From a virus, in IMG/VR virus record IMGVR_UViG_3300037502_002220, positions 1 through 64,000 of that record: a DNA stretch of 64,000 bases. One strand, 5' to 3'. This document shows, in pieces, positions 19,225-28,692 of the stretch (the first letter of the stretch is position 1; every line of letters begins with the position of its first letter). A program made the position numbers and the translations under genes. The notes beneath the pieces were generated by a model that saw nothing but the letters and a program-made list of their open reading frames with translations, was not told the DNA's origin and ran no database searches.

Positions 19225-19256
19225 GTTGTACGTTAATATATTATAACGTATTTTTG
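19225..19256 (+). promoter_or_regulatory. Candidate Bacteroidetes-type promoter in a 70-nt gap
   Basis: TATTTTTG at 19249-19256 fits the Bacteroidetes -7 consensus TAnnTTTG. GTTG at 19225-19228 lies 20 nt upstream, where a -33 box (TTTG-like) would be expected. Transcription would start near 19262, 16 nt before the ATG at 19279. The site overlaps a small hairpin that could instead be a terminator, so the reading is ambiguous. Confidence 0.35.
19229..19255 (+). terminator. Possible AT-rich intrinsic terminator after the secreted-protein gene
   Basis: TACGTTA (19229-19235) pairs with TAACGTA (19244-19250) across an 8-nt loop and is followed by five T residues (19251-19255). The stem is short and AT-rich, so termination would be weak. 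It is in one of the longest gaps of the rightward block, after the fibre and secreted-protein genes. Confidence 0.35.
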
Positions 19257-19278
19257 TACAAATTAAAAACTATAAGAC

Positions 19279-19611
19279 ATGAAGAATCCATTTTTAGAAA
19301 AACTTAAAGTTGTGTTCGGTAAAGGAGCTGAGGTACAAACTATTGACGATAGTCTTAGTGATACCATCAAATTACTTAAAGCATCTTTAAATCAGATGCG
19401 TGAACAACGTACTACACTACAAACAGAAATTCAACGTCAAAAAGATCTATCTGTACAAGCTCGTACACGTATTAAAGATCTTCAAAACGAGATTGTAGCA
19501 CACAATATTAGTGCTGAGAATGCAGAAACTAAAGTTAGGCAGATGCACGAACAACTTGTAAAACTTGATGAAGATGTACGTCGTGTTCATGAACATCTAA
19601 AAAAGATTTAA
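19279..19611 (+). CDS. Coiled-coil protein preceding the lysin
   Basis: Nearly all of this 110-residue product after residue 20 is a charged helix with heptad-like spacing (about residues 24-108), so it should form a coiled coil. There is no signal peptide or membrane helix. It is 1 nt from the lysin gene and may act with it, for example in anchoring or regulation, or it may be a small virion rod protein. No family is recognised. Confidence 0.55.
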   Translation: MKNPFLEKLKVVFGKGAEVQTIDDSLSDTIKLLKASLNQMREQRTTLQTEIQRQKDLSVQARTRIKDLQNEIVAHNISAENAETKVRQMHEQLVKLDEDVRRVHEHLKKI

Positions 19612-19612
19612 C

Positions 19613-20053
19613 ATGTCTATGGAACTAATTAAAACTGCACTTAAGTACTACGGTGTTAAAGAATTTCCCGGCACTGATAAAAATAGTCCTACTATTGTAG
19701 GTTGGCTTAGGAGTATGTTACCTTGGGCTAACAACGATGAAATAGCTTGGTGCTCTGCATTTGTGAATGGTATTGCTAAAGAAGCTAAGTTTGAACACTT
19801 TCCTAGTACACACAATAATGCACTAGCTAGAGAGTGGTTAAAGAAAGGTACTGCAGTTACCACACCACAACTAGGTGATGTAGTAGTACTGTGGCGTGGT
19901 TCTAAAGATGCAGTCACTGGTCACGTAGGATTTTATATCCGTGAGAATACAGATAATGTATTCTTGCTAGGTGGTAATCAATCTGATTCTGTAAACATTA
20001 CAGCATTTCCTAAGTCAAGAGTACTTGGTTATAGGAGACTTAAAAAACTTTAA
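19613..20053 (+). CDS. CHAP/NlpC-P60-like peptidoglycan hydrolase (lysin)
   Basis: The 146-residue protein matches the small TIGR02594-type cysteine hydrolases of the NlpC/P60-CHAP superfamily. The catalytic Cys is C47 in A-W-C-S-A-F-V, the His is H104 in G-H-V-G-F-Y, and N122 in L-G-G-N-Q is the probable third residue. P-Q-L-G-D-V-V-V-L (from P85) is the usual strand before the His. Such enzymes cut amide or peptide bonds in peptidoglycan. It has no signal peptide, so it is either released by a holin or carried in the virion. No separate cell-wall-binding domain is present, as in many Gram-negative phage lysins. A coiled-coil gene precedes it and an Ig-like protein gene follows. Confidence 0.8.
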   Translation: MSMELIKTALKYYGVKEFPGTDKNSPTIVGWLRSMLPWANNDEIAWCSAFVNGIAKEAKFEHFPSTHNNALAREWLKKGTAVTTPQLGDVVVLWRGSKDAVTGHVGFYIRENTDNVFLLGGNQSDSVNITAFPKSRVLGYRRLKKL

Positions 20054-20055
20054 CT

Positions 20056-21594
20056 ATGTCTGGGTTAGCAGGTTGTACGTATAATATTAGGAAAGATCTA
20101 GCACCTAGCTTTGCTACTGGTGGCACATGGAAGTACATTGGGTTTAGTGCTTCTTCTGGTTCAGGACCTTGGACAAGTACACCTGCTAACCCATTAGTTA
20201 CTTATACACCTAATAGTACCATACCTCTTGGTGATGACTTTGTAATAGAAACTAAAGGTAAAACAGTAGGTTATTATAAGTTTACATACACTGTAGTTGT
20301 TAGTACTGTAGATCTTATTATTAGAATTATTGATGACGTAGTTACTGCTGGTGTATCTAAAACCTTAGATCTTACACCTTCTAGTGGTAGCACTAACCTG
20401 TTAACAGCATTAGGAGCTACTGCAGGTGGTGTGTGGACTGATGTAGATAATGTAGGTGGTGCATTTAACAATGGTATTTTAGATCCTTCTACATTAGTTG
20501 CAGGTGAGTATGAGTTTAAATACGATCTTACTGGTACTTATGTAGATGAAGGTTGTGATTCATGTCCTCCGTTAGTATCTACAATCACTGTAAAAATAGC
20601 ACAATCGTTAAAAGCTATTATCAACGCTACTGATGATACTTGTGTGTTTACAATATCTGGAGAGCATCCTGATACTGCTGTAGCTAACTCTGCTAAAGTA
20701 GAAATAGCTACTGATGCTTATGCACCTACTGTTAAAATTAAAAAAGTAATTACTAATAACTGTCAAAATGCAGCATACAGTGCTACAGAATTAATAACTG
20801 GTTTTGACTTTGTATATGTAGGAGTAAGTAGTACTTCTAATAATACGTTTCAAGCTGGTGCACATCTTGAAACAGTTACGCTAACAGATAGTGTAACCCA
20901 AACTACTACTACAATAGGTGTAGCACCTTCTGGTACCAACGTTGCTACATTCTCTGGTGTAGGTGGGACTACAAACGCAAATAACCTAACATACAACGGT
21001 GTAGATTTTGAATCGTTTATGGGGGCTATTAGAATTGCAATTAAGAATGCATTAGGTGTAGCTGGTTATACAGAAGGTGTACATTACATTCTTAATGTAG
21101 GTGGTACTCCAGTAGGTTTACGTATACAAATGGCAGCAAAACATAGTCCTACTACTAAGTGGTTTGGTGTAACTGGATATACATGTAGATTATTAGCTGG
21201 TGGTCAAGTTGTAACAGTAGCTCAACCTTCTAAGCTCGTTAATTATGTATTAGGTACAATACAGTACTCTACATCTTCATGTCCAAAAGACTTAAGATTG
21301 CGATATGTTATTAACGGTCCTATTCCAGTAGATTTAAACAATACTGCTTACAATAGCATAGCGATAGTAAACCCAGTTGCATTAAGTGTAGCTAGTGTAG
21401 GATCTAAACTTACTGAAACTTGTAATTCTAAGTTATTACAAACTACTGTACAAAACTGTAATGGTACAGTAACTTATAGTTGGTCTTCAGGAGAAACAAC
21501 ACAAAGTATTGAAAAGGTAACTCGTGGTACTTACACTGTGACTGTGACGTGTTCTAACCCTAGTGGTACAACAACGGCACAATATGTATATTAA
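20056..21594 (+). CDS. Ig/SprB-repeat surface protein
   Basis: The N-terminal 95 of 512 residues form a PKD-like unit (G-T-W-K-Y then G-Y-Y-K-F-T-Y) similar to the start of the protein at 9211-9915. A second such unit (about 100-180) contains G-V-W-T-D-V-D and G-E-Y-E-F-K-Y. The middle is less regular. The last 45 residues (about 468-512) are a SprB-like repeat with T-Y-S-W-S-S-G-E-T-T and G-T-Y-T-V-T-V-T, known from Bacteroidetes cell-surface adhesins. It probably belongs to the tail or fibre surface. It overlaps the following nuclease gene by 11 nt. Confidence 0.55.
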   Translation: MSGLAGCTYNIRKDLAPSFATGGTWKYIGFSASSGSGPWTSTPANPLVTYTPNSTIPLGDDFVIETKGKTVGYYKFTYTVVVSTVDLIIRIIDDVVTAGVSKTLDLTPSSGSTNLLTALGATAGGVWTDVDNVGGAFNNGILDPSTLVAGEYEFKYDLTGTYVDEGCDSCPPLVSTITVKIAQSLKAIINATDDTCVFTISGEHPDTAVANSAKVEIATDAYAPTVKIKKVITNNCQNAAYSATELITGFDFVYVGVSSTSNNTFQAGAHLETVTLTDSVTQTTTTIGVAPSGTNVATFSGVGGTTNANNLTYNGVDFESFMGAIRIAIKNALGVAGYTEGVHYILNVGGTPVGLRIQMAAKHSPTTKWFGVTGYTCRLLAGGQVVTVAQPSKLVNYVLGTIQYSTSSCPKDLRLRYVINGPIPVDLNNTAYNSIAIVNPVALSVASVGSKLTETCNSKLLQTTVQNCNGTVTYSWSSGETTQSIEKVTRGTYTVTVTCSNPSGTTTAQYVY

Positions 21595-22294
21595 AGACTT
21601 TAGTTTTATTAAATTTGAAGAAGATAAGCACAGATACTTTAACACAAATACTGGTCAATATGTACCTAGTGTTACTACTGTGTTATCTAAGCTAAGTAAG
21701 TTTGATAAAGAGTATTGGCTTAAAGTAAAAGCTGAACAGAATAATACTACTGTTGAAGAACTAGAAAAACAGTGGGATCACAGCAGAGATACTGCTGCTA
21801 AAAAAGGTAAAGACTTCCATACGCACATGGAAGATTACATCTGCGGTAAAACCAAGAAAGGTATCTATTCTAACGCAGACAAATACTTTGAAGATTATTG
21901 TGATGATGCACACTTAGCTACAGAAGTAGTTATCGGTAATCATTTGGTTGCTGGTACTTTTGATTGCTTAGCAATGCGTAATGGTGATTACATACTTAAA
22001 GATTGGAAAACTAACGAGAAGTTTACAACTTATAGTATGTATAAATTACAACCACCGTTTCAATATTTAGACAACAGTAAATATACGATATACGCATTTC
22101 AACTATCGTTGTACAGGTATTTATTAGATATACCTATATACAAGATGGAAGTAGTGCATTTTGATAACGATTCATACACTGTGCATGAAGTACCTTATCT
22201 TGAAAGAGAAGTACGCATGTTATTAAATAAATTAGAAAATGACAATAGGTCAGCACATAGCAGCATTACGGGGATTGATCCGTCAGTTTTCTGA
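21584..22294 (+). CDS. PD-(D/E)XK superfamily nuclease (Cas4/RecB-like)
   Basis: The likely start is the ATG at 21584, giving 236 residues; an upstream GTG at 21563 is also in frame. The core motifs are G-T-F-D (D127), D-W-K-T (D140, K142) and a Q-L-S-L-Y-R-Y helix, the layout of RecB/Cas4-type PD-(D/E)XK nucleases, with a Glu in A-T-E-V just before. The N-terminal V-P-S-V-T-T-V-L segment is also typical of this group. The enzyme probably trims or nicks DNA during replication or packaging. Its place inside the tail module is odd for an early enzyme and may mean it is packaged. It overlaps the next gene by 56 nt. Confidence 0.75.
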   Translation: MYIKDFSFIKFEEDKHRYFNTNTGQYVPSVTTVLSKLSKFDKEYWLKVKAEQNNTTVEELEKQWDHSRDTAAKKGKDFHTHMEDYICGKTKKGIYSNADKYFEDYCDDAHLATEVVIGNHLVAGTFDCLAMRNGDYILKDWKTNEKFTTYSMYKLQPPFQYLDNSKYTIYAFQLSLYRYLLDIPIYKMEVVHFDNDSYTVHEVPYLEREVRMLLNKLENDNRSAHSSITGIDPSVF

Positions 22295-22919
22295 TGGTGA
22301 AACACCATTTACAGATGAGTTCTTATACCATCTGTTTAGGACTTCTGCTAACCTGCTTATGAGCAGGAAGATGGATAAGAACAATAATATGAGTACTTGG
22401 CTAAGTGACTTTTATTGCATGAAGCTAGTACCTGGTAAAGTACACGATTGCGATTGTATTGATGCTGGTTGTGACGTACTTAAAACAGAACATCCAGTAC
22501 CTAAACCTATGCGTGGTAAGTACAGAGATCTTATTAAAGTACTTACTATTAACAACGATCCCATAGGTTATGTGGATGCTTCAACATGGACGAGTATTCA
22601 ATATGATCCTATTAGAAAGAACAAGTTGCATTTTAGTATGGTAAACGGTCATATTATTATCTGGAATGCAGATGTAACTAGGGTTAGACCTAAAGCTATA
22701 TTTGTCACTGGTTATTTTGAAGATCCTGTAGAATGGTCTAAGATATCTGCGTGTGATATTAACGGTGAAGACACTGGTAATTCATGTTTTGATATTTACA
22801 CTTCAGAATATCCTATTGACAGTGACTTAGTAGATGCTGCTTATTCTTTAGTACTAGATAAGTTGCGTTTACCTTTACAAATACCTGAAGATAAAAGAAA
22901 TCAGAGTAGTACATTATGA
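22239..22919 (+). CDS. Ring/adaptor structural protein
   Basis: The 226-residue protein starts inside the end of the nuclease gene. Residues 1-45 look helical (L-I-R-Q-F-S-D-G-E-T-P-F-T-D near 13-26) and the rest is mixed beta with a few cysteines (about 80-90 and 175-190). The opening, a helix followed by T-P-F-T-D-E-F-L, resembles head-tail connector proteins of podoviruses. crAss-like phages encode several ring proteins just before the large muzzle gene, the arrangement seen here. The specific ring cannot be assigned. Confidence 0.5.
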   Translation: MTIGQHIAALRGLIRQFSDGETPFTDEFLYHLFRTSANLLMSRKMDKNNNMSTWLSDFYCMKLVPGKVHDCDCIDAGCDVLKTEHPVPKPMRGKYRDLIKVLTINNDPIGYVDASTWTSIQYDPIRKNKLHFSMVNGHIIIWNADVTRVRPKAIFVTGYFEDPVEWSKISACDINGEDTGNSCFDIYTSEYPIDSDLVDAAYSLVLDKLRLPLQIPEDKRNQSSTL

Positions 22920-23452
22920 AGACAATAAAAGAATCTACAGCACATGAAAGTGGTGGGTATATTACAGATAGGTATTTCTATCATGCATACTCTCACCCTA
23001 CGTATAGAACTAGTGAACCACGTATACCTAGATCTATGGCGATTAAGCATCCATACCAGTTAGATTATAACATCTGGAAAAAGATTATTAAACGCTATTT
23101 TGAATTGCTGTTAGAAAAACTATTAGAGGGTGGTAAGATAGAATTACCTTCTGGTCTAGGTAGCATAGAACTAGGTATGGTTAAACGTTTAGGACCATCG
23201 TTCTTAGCATTTAAAGCTGTGCAGAGTAGAGACAATATGAGTTATGTACCAACACTATTTTGGTATAAAAATAAGGGCAAAGACAACTGTACTATAAAAA
23301 ATAAGCGCATATTATCTATGCAGTTTTTTAAACCTACATTTATGAAGATACTACAGATGTCTAGGAAAGATCCTTATATGGCATTTAAGTATCTTAAAGA
23401 TCCTGCTTCTGATAATGTATTTGTCAGTAGCATTAAAAAATTTAGACGATGA
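22916..23452 (+). CDS. Candidate IHF/HU-like conserved protein
   Basis: This basic 178-residue protein starts on an ATGA overlap. Residues 50-90 read W-K-K-I-I-K-R-Y-F then L-L-E-G-G-K-I-E-L-P then G-L-G-S-I-E-L, which resembles the helix-turn and beta-arm entry of HU/IHF-type proteins (L-x-x-G-x-x-V-x-L-x-x-G-x-F). crAss-like phages are reported to carry an IHF-like gene among their tail genes, so the assignment is plausible but rests on one weak motif. The C-terminal part is Lys/Phe-rich. It may instead be a small virion ring protein. Confidence 0.45.
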   Translation: MKTIKESTAHESGGYITDRYFYHAYSHPTYRTSEPRIPRSMAIKHPYQLDYNIWKKIIKRYFELLLEKLLEGGKIELPSGLGSIELGMVKRLGPSFLAFKAVQSRDNMSYVPTLFWYKNKGKDNCTIKNKRILSMQFFKPTFMKILQMSRKDPYMAFKYLKDPASDNVFVSSIKKFRR

Positions 23453-24192
23453 TTAAGTACGTACCGTTAGAAGCTATATTAAACTACATCCCTGATGCTA
23501 TTCGTGAGCAGGTAGATGCCCAGCAGATAATGTCATGGGCATATCTACTTTATAGGACTATAGAAATGCCTATCTCTGAAGAACTCAAGATCGTAGATGT
23601 TGAAGTTAAAAACCACAGGGTTAAGTTACCTGATGATGTTAAACGCATTATCAACGTAATTCATAATGAACCTGGTGTCGATGTACCTAAAGAGATTGTA
23701 CGTGATTACGGTGATGGTAGGTTAATTATAGCACAAGAGATATTCTTTTCTTCCCAGTATTATCAACAAGCTCGTGGTCTAAAGTACTTAGGTCAGATGA
23801 AGAGTCCTTTAATCGATGAGCAACTGTATTGTAGCAGGTGTGATGTAGGATTTTCTATTGATAAAACATTAAGTTGTTTACACATAGATTATCCTGATGG
23901 TAATGCTACGTTGATATACTACGCTCCTGTAGAAGAGAATGGTAAGAAGATGATACCAGATGATCCAGATCTTATGCTTGCGATATCACACTTTGTACAA
24001 GCTAGATACTGGCAAGAGAAAACCTATTCACACGAATCTAATGCAATAGCTTTATCTAGTGATCACCACATACGCTCACGTGCGCATTTAAGTGCATTTG
24101 AAGGTAGAGCTAAACTTAAAGCTATAAACGTTAATAAGCATAACGTATTTAGGTTGAGACGAAACAAAATGTATAACTGGAATCGTAACTGA
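23449..24192 (+). CDS. Ring-type tail connector protein upstream of the muzzle
   Basis: The 247-residue protein begins with a helical segment (I-P-D-A-I-R-E-Q, W-A-Y-L-L-Y-R-T) followed by V-K-L-P-D-D-V-K-R-I, a pattern common in podovirus tail-tube/connector proteins. Residues 130-185 are beta-rich and the C-terminus is basic (R-L-R-R-N-K near 235). It overlaps both neighbours by a few bases and directly precedes the giant muzzle-like gene, the position of ring protein 1 in crAss-like genomes. The function is inferred from context and general pattern. Confidence 0.55.
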   Translation: MIKYVPLEAILNYIPDAIREQVDAQQIMSWAYLLYRTIEMPISEELKIVDVEVKNHRVKLPDDVKRIINVIHNEPGVDVPKEIVRDYGDGRLIIAQEIFFSSQYYQQARGLKYLGQMKSPLIDEQLYCSRCDVGFSIDKTLSCLHIDYPDGNATLIYYAPVEENGKKMIPDDPDLMLAISHFVQARYWQEKTYSHESNAIALSSDHHIRSRAHLSAFEGRAKLKAINVNKHNVFRLRRNKMYNWNRN

Positions 24193-27100
24193 TGTTTAAC
24201 GGAATGTGGAAAGATGGTGAACCTGAAGCACAGCCACAGGGCACCTATAGAATGGCTATCAATGCTGTAAAAGAACCAGGAGAACCTGCACTAGCTACAG
24301 AACCTTCTAACGTAGAAGTATCTGAACTAGAAGGTATTATCTGTGGTGTAGTATCACTAGATGGTGAACATGCTGTTGTGTTTACTAAACCTGGTAATAT
24401 CTATTTATACAACCAGAATAGCAAAAGCTCTACACTACTTGTAGAACTACCTTGTTTAAACTTTAGTGAAAACCATCGTATACAAGGTAAGTATAAGGTA
24501 GTAAATGGTTGTGAGCGTGTAATCTATTGGAATGATGGTTTAAATGAAGATAGATACTACAACTTAGATAAGCCTAGTATATTCCGTGAGTGTGATGACT
24601 TTAGGTTAACATTATCTGCTCCATACCCTAACATAAAAACAGAAGTTATTTCTGGTGGTATACTTAAGAAAGGTAGTTATCAGTTTGTTATTGAACTACT
24701 AGATACTTCTAGGAACGTTACATTAAAAACAATACCTACAGAACCTGTATATGTGTATCAAGAAGGTCAAGGTATTCGTATTAATATCTCTGGTATTGAC
24801 GCTGCTTTTGTTCGTATTAACGCTATCTCGTACACAGCAACTAACGGTATTACATTAGAAGCTTTTGAGTACGAAGATATCATACCTGTAACAGGAACTA
24901 CCTTAGCGTGGAACTATGACGGTAATAACGTAATCGCTAAAGACTTTAGGAGTTTACTTACTGTACCTGTAAACTTTGATACGTCTAGGTACATGGAGAT
25001 TGTTCATGGTAGATTGCTTAGAGGTAATGTAAGTGAAAAGCAACAAGACTATACTGCATTTCAACATGCAGCTTCTAAGATATGTACTAAGTACACTGTA
25101 AAAGAATCTGAAGCTAATATCTTTACCGAGCTTGGTGATGAAGTAAAAGCTTATGGTATTGTATATCTACACAAGAATGGATCACTAAGTCCTGTGTTTC
25201 ATATTCCAGGTAGAAATAAAACTACTAAAGATAGTGAGTTAGTAACTGGTCCTGATATTACAGTAGCTGATGTAGAGAATGTTACATTGTCGTTTAAAGG
25301 TATTATAGTACCTGTAGGTAACTTCTGGATGCTTAGCTTTAACTTATCTGCAGATAAACCTATTTCATCGTCTGAAGTTACTTTTTACAACGAAACAAGT
25401 ACACAATCATCTACTGCTACATCAGCTTCGTTATCTATACCTAAGATAGTTTCTGGCTCTACTGATGATAACCTGCTGTTAGAAAATAACTTTATTAAAG
25501 TAAGTATTGTAGTTGGAGATAAGAAGTTTGATTACATCTTTGAAACTAAGTTTGACATAGATGAAAATGTATTGTTAACTGAAAGTACACCAGTTGATGC
25601 TGTAAATAAGTTTGAACGCTGGGTGTTTAACAATACTGCTGATAAAGCTACTAGCTCTATGGGCTACTACGCTTCTAGTGAATCGTACAACAACCCAGTA
25701 AATTACTGTGGTGAAGATTACTGGGGTGTAGATTGTGATGGTAAACCACTTGTGCGTACTCCAGTTAGATATCATAAAATACCTTCTAGGTTTATAGAAC
25801 CACTAACAGATGGTAGTAAGAAAAGATATATTGGAGTGAAGTTTACGAATGTGACATATCCATCTACAGATATCGTAGGTCATTTCTTTGTAACTAGCTC
25901 TGGTGAAACAATAGCATCTAGTGGTTATGCACTACCGTTTAATGATAAAGGTGATAACACTGGAGATAAAGAAGAAGGTAGGTTTGTACATTACTTACCT
26001 AATAGTTTTGATAACGAAAGGTTTAGTAATAGTTTAAATCAGAATATTATAACACCTACTAGTCTAGTAGATAAGACTAATGTCACGTGTAATTACATTT
26101 ATGTTAACGGTGAGTATGCTGAACAGTATTCTGATAACAGACCTTTTTATAACAAGTTTTTTGTAGATAAAACAGATTTACAGTTATTTGGTAAGCATCA
26201 TCAATATACTAAAGGGTTTACACCTAGAGAAGAATTACTTACTGCTGTATCTTCTGAATATGTATTGTACGCTGCTAAACGTAAAGAATACGTTAACAGG
26301 TCATTAAATCACGGGATGAATATTATTAAAGTTAAGGAGTTTCCTAGCTTTAATAGTAACAGTGCTAACATGCGCTATGTATATCTTAAGCGTGCAATAC
26401 AACCATTTCAAAGTGTATTTGCTATACGGTATAGGTTTATGAATACCACACCATTAACAGGTACTTCCGCAGAACTGTATGCTGGTGAGTATAAAATAAC
26501 AAGTCCTGAGATTATAAATATTAGTGATTTGTTTCCTAAAGGTGGTGTTAAAATTAAATGGTACGAAATTGCAAGTTTAATAGCTGGACCTAAACTTCTT
26601 GGTAGTTTGTTAGAATCAGATCAGATTAACGTAGAATATGAGTGGATATCTAATCTGTATTTTGAATCTCCTTACGATTTTAAAAACATTGAGGATAAAT
26701 ATTACTTTTCTCCAGGTGTAGATGGTAAGGATGCTATAGGTAGTTTTGTACAAACGCTAATCTCAGATGGATATTTTGAAGAAGGTAAAACTAAAAATAC
26801 ACTAAAGGATTCTATAGAGCTTATAAACTATAAAGTAAACAAAGACTATGGTGTAGTAAACAACTTAAGGATAATGTATCCTTTACCTGTATCTTTTGAT
26901 TACTGCTTATCGTGTAGATTTCATTATCCAGCTAGGATTGTATTTAGTGATGTAAACTCTCAAGAGCAACAGTCTGATTCTTGGAGATTATATCCAGCGT
27001 TAAACTATACAGATCTACCTGCGCACAGAGGTAGTCTAACTGCATTTGATTACACAGGTGGTAGTATACTAGCTAGAATGGAACGTGGTCTATTCTTTTT

Positions 27101-28160
27101 ACAACCAGATCCACAGACAATAGAAACAGATACTTCTACGATATACTTAGGTACACCTAGATTTTTATCTATACCACCTCAAGAGATGGCTAAAGATAAT
27201 AACGGTTACGCAGGTCAACAAAGTAGAATGGCTAGTGTAAGTACTCCTGCTGGTTTATTCTGGTACGATGAAGATGCTGGTAAAGTATTTGGTTACGATG
27301 GTAAGATCAATGAGATATCTAGAAAAGGTATGTACACCTTCTTTGATCGTAAATCACAAGCTGGTAAATACTTTAGAGATAATAACTTAACGTGGTATAG
27401 AGATAAAACAAGTATGTCCTATGACCCTAAGTACGAACGCGTAATGCTACACTGCGATGATACGTACAACAACAAAGTATATTCATTTACGGTATCGTAT
27501 ACTATACCAGTACAGAGTTGGACTAGTTTTCATTCGTATCAACCAGATGGTATGTTCTACTTAAATAGAACATTCTATACGTATCTTAATAATAAACTAT
27601 ATTCTCACAACGAAGATGATTATACGTTCTGTAAGTTCTACGGCGTACAACATCCATATCAAGTAGGCTTAGTATACGTAGCTGGTCAAACACAACAATG
27701 GCATAGTGTACATTACTACGCACCTGTGTTTAAGTTTGAGAATGGTATTTGGAAAGATGTACTAAATAAAACATTTAATAAAGCGTTTGCATTTACACGT
27801 AGACAAACTACAGGTATCGTAGATCTTCTTTTAACTAGCGATCCACAAGAGATCATCACGTGGAACGAAAGAACTAAAACTGTAATACAAGCAGATAGGA
27901 ATTATCGTATTGCTAGCCTTAGAGATATATCTGTAGGTGATGGTGTCACTAGTTCTAGGTGGGAAGATGTACAAGAGTTCTATGTTAATGGCCAAGGGTA
28001 TCAAGATATCATACCTGTTAACACAGACTTTGAAAAACCACAGTATGAACAACTTATGTTCAGGGATAAATTTATCCAAGTTCGTTTACTGTTTTATCCT
28101 AATGAACATAAAATGTTGACTTATATCATAGACTTTACTAAATTAGCACAAACACGTTAA
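24192..28160 (+). CDS. Large tail 'muzzle' / stabilisation-type protein
   Basis: The 1322-residue protein begins M-F-N-G-M-W-K-D-G-E-P with G-T-Y-R-M-A-I-N-A near residue 17, a start I associate with the crAss-like tail muzzle/stabilisation proteins. It is beta-rich with many aromatic residues, and its repeated Y-L-Y-N, V-V-F-T and I-Y-W-N-D patterns suggest beta-propeller or plug-type folds as in P22-like tail stabilisers. There is no signal peptide or membrane segment. Position after the ring proteins and before the small basic proteins agrees with a tail-tip role. The TGA of the previous gene overlaps its ATG. Predicted structure would be the best test. Confidence 0.65.
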   Translation: MFNGMWKDGEPEAQPQGTYRMAINAVKEPGEPALATEPSNVEVSELEGIICGVVSLDGEHAVVFTKPGNIYLYNQNSKSSTLLVELPCLNFSENHRIQGKYKVVNGCERVIYWNDGLNEDRYYNLDKPSIFRECDDFRLTLSAPYPNIKTEVISGGILKKGSYQFVIELLDTSRNVTLKTIPTEPVYVYQEGQGIRINISGIDAAFVRINAISYTATNGITLEAFEYEDIIPVTGTTLAWNYDGNNVIAKDFRSLLTVPVNFDTSRYMEIVHGRLLRGNVSEKQQDYTAFQHAASKICTKYTVKESEANIFTELGDEVKAYGIVYLHKNGSLSPVFHIPGRNKTTKDSELVTGPDITVADVENVTLSFKGIIVPVGNFWMLSFNLSADKPISSSEVTFYNETSTQSSTATSASLSIPKIVSGSTDDNLLLENNFIKVSIVVGDKKFDYIFETKFDIDENVLLTESTPVDAVNKFERWVFNNTADKATSSMGYYASSESYNNPVNYCGEDYWGVDCDGKPLVRTPVRYHKIPSRFIEPLTDGSKKRYIGVKFTNVTYPSTDIVGHFFVTSSGETIASSGYALPFNDKGDNTGDKEEGRFVHYLPNSFDNERFSNSLNQNIITPTSLVDKTNVTCNYIYVNGEYAEQYSDNRPFYNKFFVDKTDLQLFGKHHQYTKGFTPREELLTAVSSEYVLYAAKRKEYVNRSLNHGMNIIKVKEFPSFNSNSANMRYVYLKRAIQPFQSVFAIRYRFMNTTPLTGTSAELYAGEYKITSPEIINISDLFPKGGVKIKWYEIASLIAGPKLLGSLLESDQINVEYEWISNLYFESPYDFKNIEDKYYFSPGVDGKDAIGSFVQTLISDGYFEEGKTKNTLKDSIELINYKVNKDYGVVNNLRIMYPLPVSFDYCLSCRFHYPARIVFSDVNSQEQQSDSWRLYPALNYTDLPAHRGSLTAFDYTGGSILARMERGLFFLQPDPQTIETDTSTIYLGTPRFLSIPPQEMAKDNNGYAGQQSRMASVSTPAGLFWYDEDAGKVFGYDGKINEISRKGMYTFFDRKSQAGKYFRDNNLTWYRDKTSMSYDPKYERVMLHCDDTYNNKVYSFTVSYTIPVQSWTSFHSYQPDGMFYLNRTFYTYLNNKLYSHNEDDYTFCKFYGVQHPYQVGLVYVAGQTQQWHSVHYYAPVFKFENGIWKDVLNKTFNKAFAFTRRQTTGIVDLLLTSDPQEIITWNERTKTVIQADRNYRIASLRDISVGDGVTSSRWEDVQEFYVNGQGYQDIIPVNTDFEKPQYEQLMFRDKFIQVRLLFYPNEHKMLTYIIDFTKLAQTR

Positions 28161-28184
28161 CAAAACTTATTAACTATAAACAAT

Positions 28185-28370
28185 ATGAAATCTTCATCTA
28201 CAAAGATGTATAAGAAAGGTGGTTGGATTCAAGATGTTACCAAGAGTATTAAACGTAGGGGAACTGAAGGTGTATGCTCTGGTAAGAACTTTGGTGGTCC
28301 AAATTGTAAGCCGGGCTCGCGTAGATATAACCTCGCAAAAACTTTCCGTAAAATGGCTAAAAACCGATAA
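28185..28370 (+). CDS. Small basic Gly/Cys protein
   Basis: The 61-residue product is very basic. It has K-K-G-G-W-I at residues 10-15, two cysteines (in V-C-S-G-K and N-C-K-P) with glycines between, and R-R-Y-N-L-A-K-T-F near the C-terminus. I remember small proteins of this type next to the muzzle gene in related phages but know no function. DNA binding or a packaged accessory role would fit the charge. The G-G motif recurs in the next three proteins. Confidence 0.6.
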   Translation: MKSSSTKMYKKGGWIQDVTKSIKRRGTEGVCSGKNFGGPNCKPGSRRYNLAKTFRKMAKNR

Positions 28371-28372
28371 TC

Positions 28373-28690
28373 ATGGCTATTCCAGATAGATATAAAAACA
28401 TGGGTTTTAGTAGAGTAGGTCAAAAAAAGAACTCTAGTAGACCAGGTAAAAAGTGGATGGTACTTGCTAAAAAAGGTGACAAGTATAAAGTAGTTCACGG
28501 TGGCGATAGTAAAATGAAAGACTTTAGTCAACACGGTAGTGAGAAACGTAGAAAGAACTTTTGGAATAGAATGGGTGGTAAAAACTCTAGTAAAGCTAAG
28601 GACCCTTTCTCGCCTTTGCATTGGCATAAGCGTTTAGGTAAATGGGAATACGGTGGTTCTCTACCTTTGTTAAATACTAAAATGTATTAA
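28373..28690 (+). CDS. Conserved small basic protein of crAss-like phages
   Basis: The 105-residue product is strongly basic, with R-P-G-K-K-W-M-V-L-A near 24-33, K-Y-K-V-V-H-G-G near 38-45 and F-W-N-R-M-G-G near 64-70, then P-F-S-P-L-H-W-H-K-R. The central part resembles a conserved crAss-like small protein that I can recognise but not name functionally. It ends with E-Y-G-G-S-L and a short tail. It lies 2 nt before the next gene and is probably a virion component. Confidence 0.6.
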   Translation: MAIPDRYKNMGFSRVGQKKNSSRPGKKWMVLAKKGDKYKVVHGGDSKMKDFSQHGSEKRRKNFWNRMGGKNSSKAKDPFSPLHWHKRLGKWEYGGSLPLLNTKMY

Positions 28691-28692
28691 TA

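Noticed and set aside
2444-28179. CTATAA before three starts (2444-2449, 19270-19275, 28174-28179) as a late promoter or ribosome site
   Set aside because: The distance to the ATG varies from 3 to 12 nt, and such a short AT-rich word is expected often by chance.
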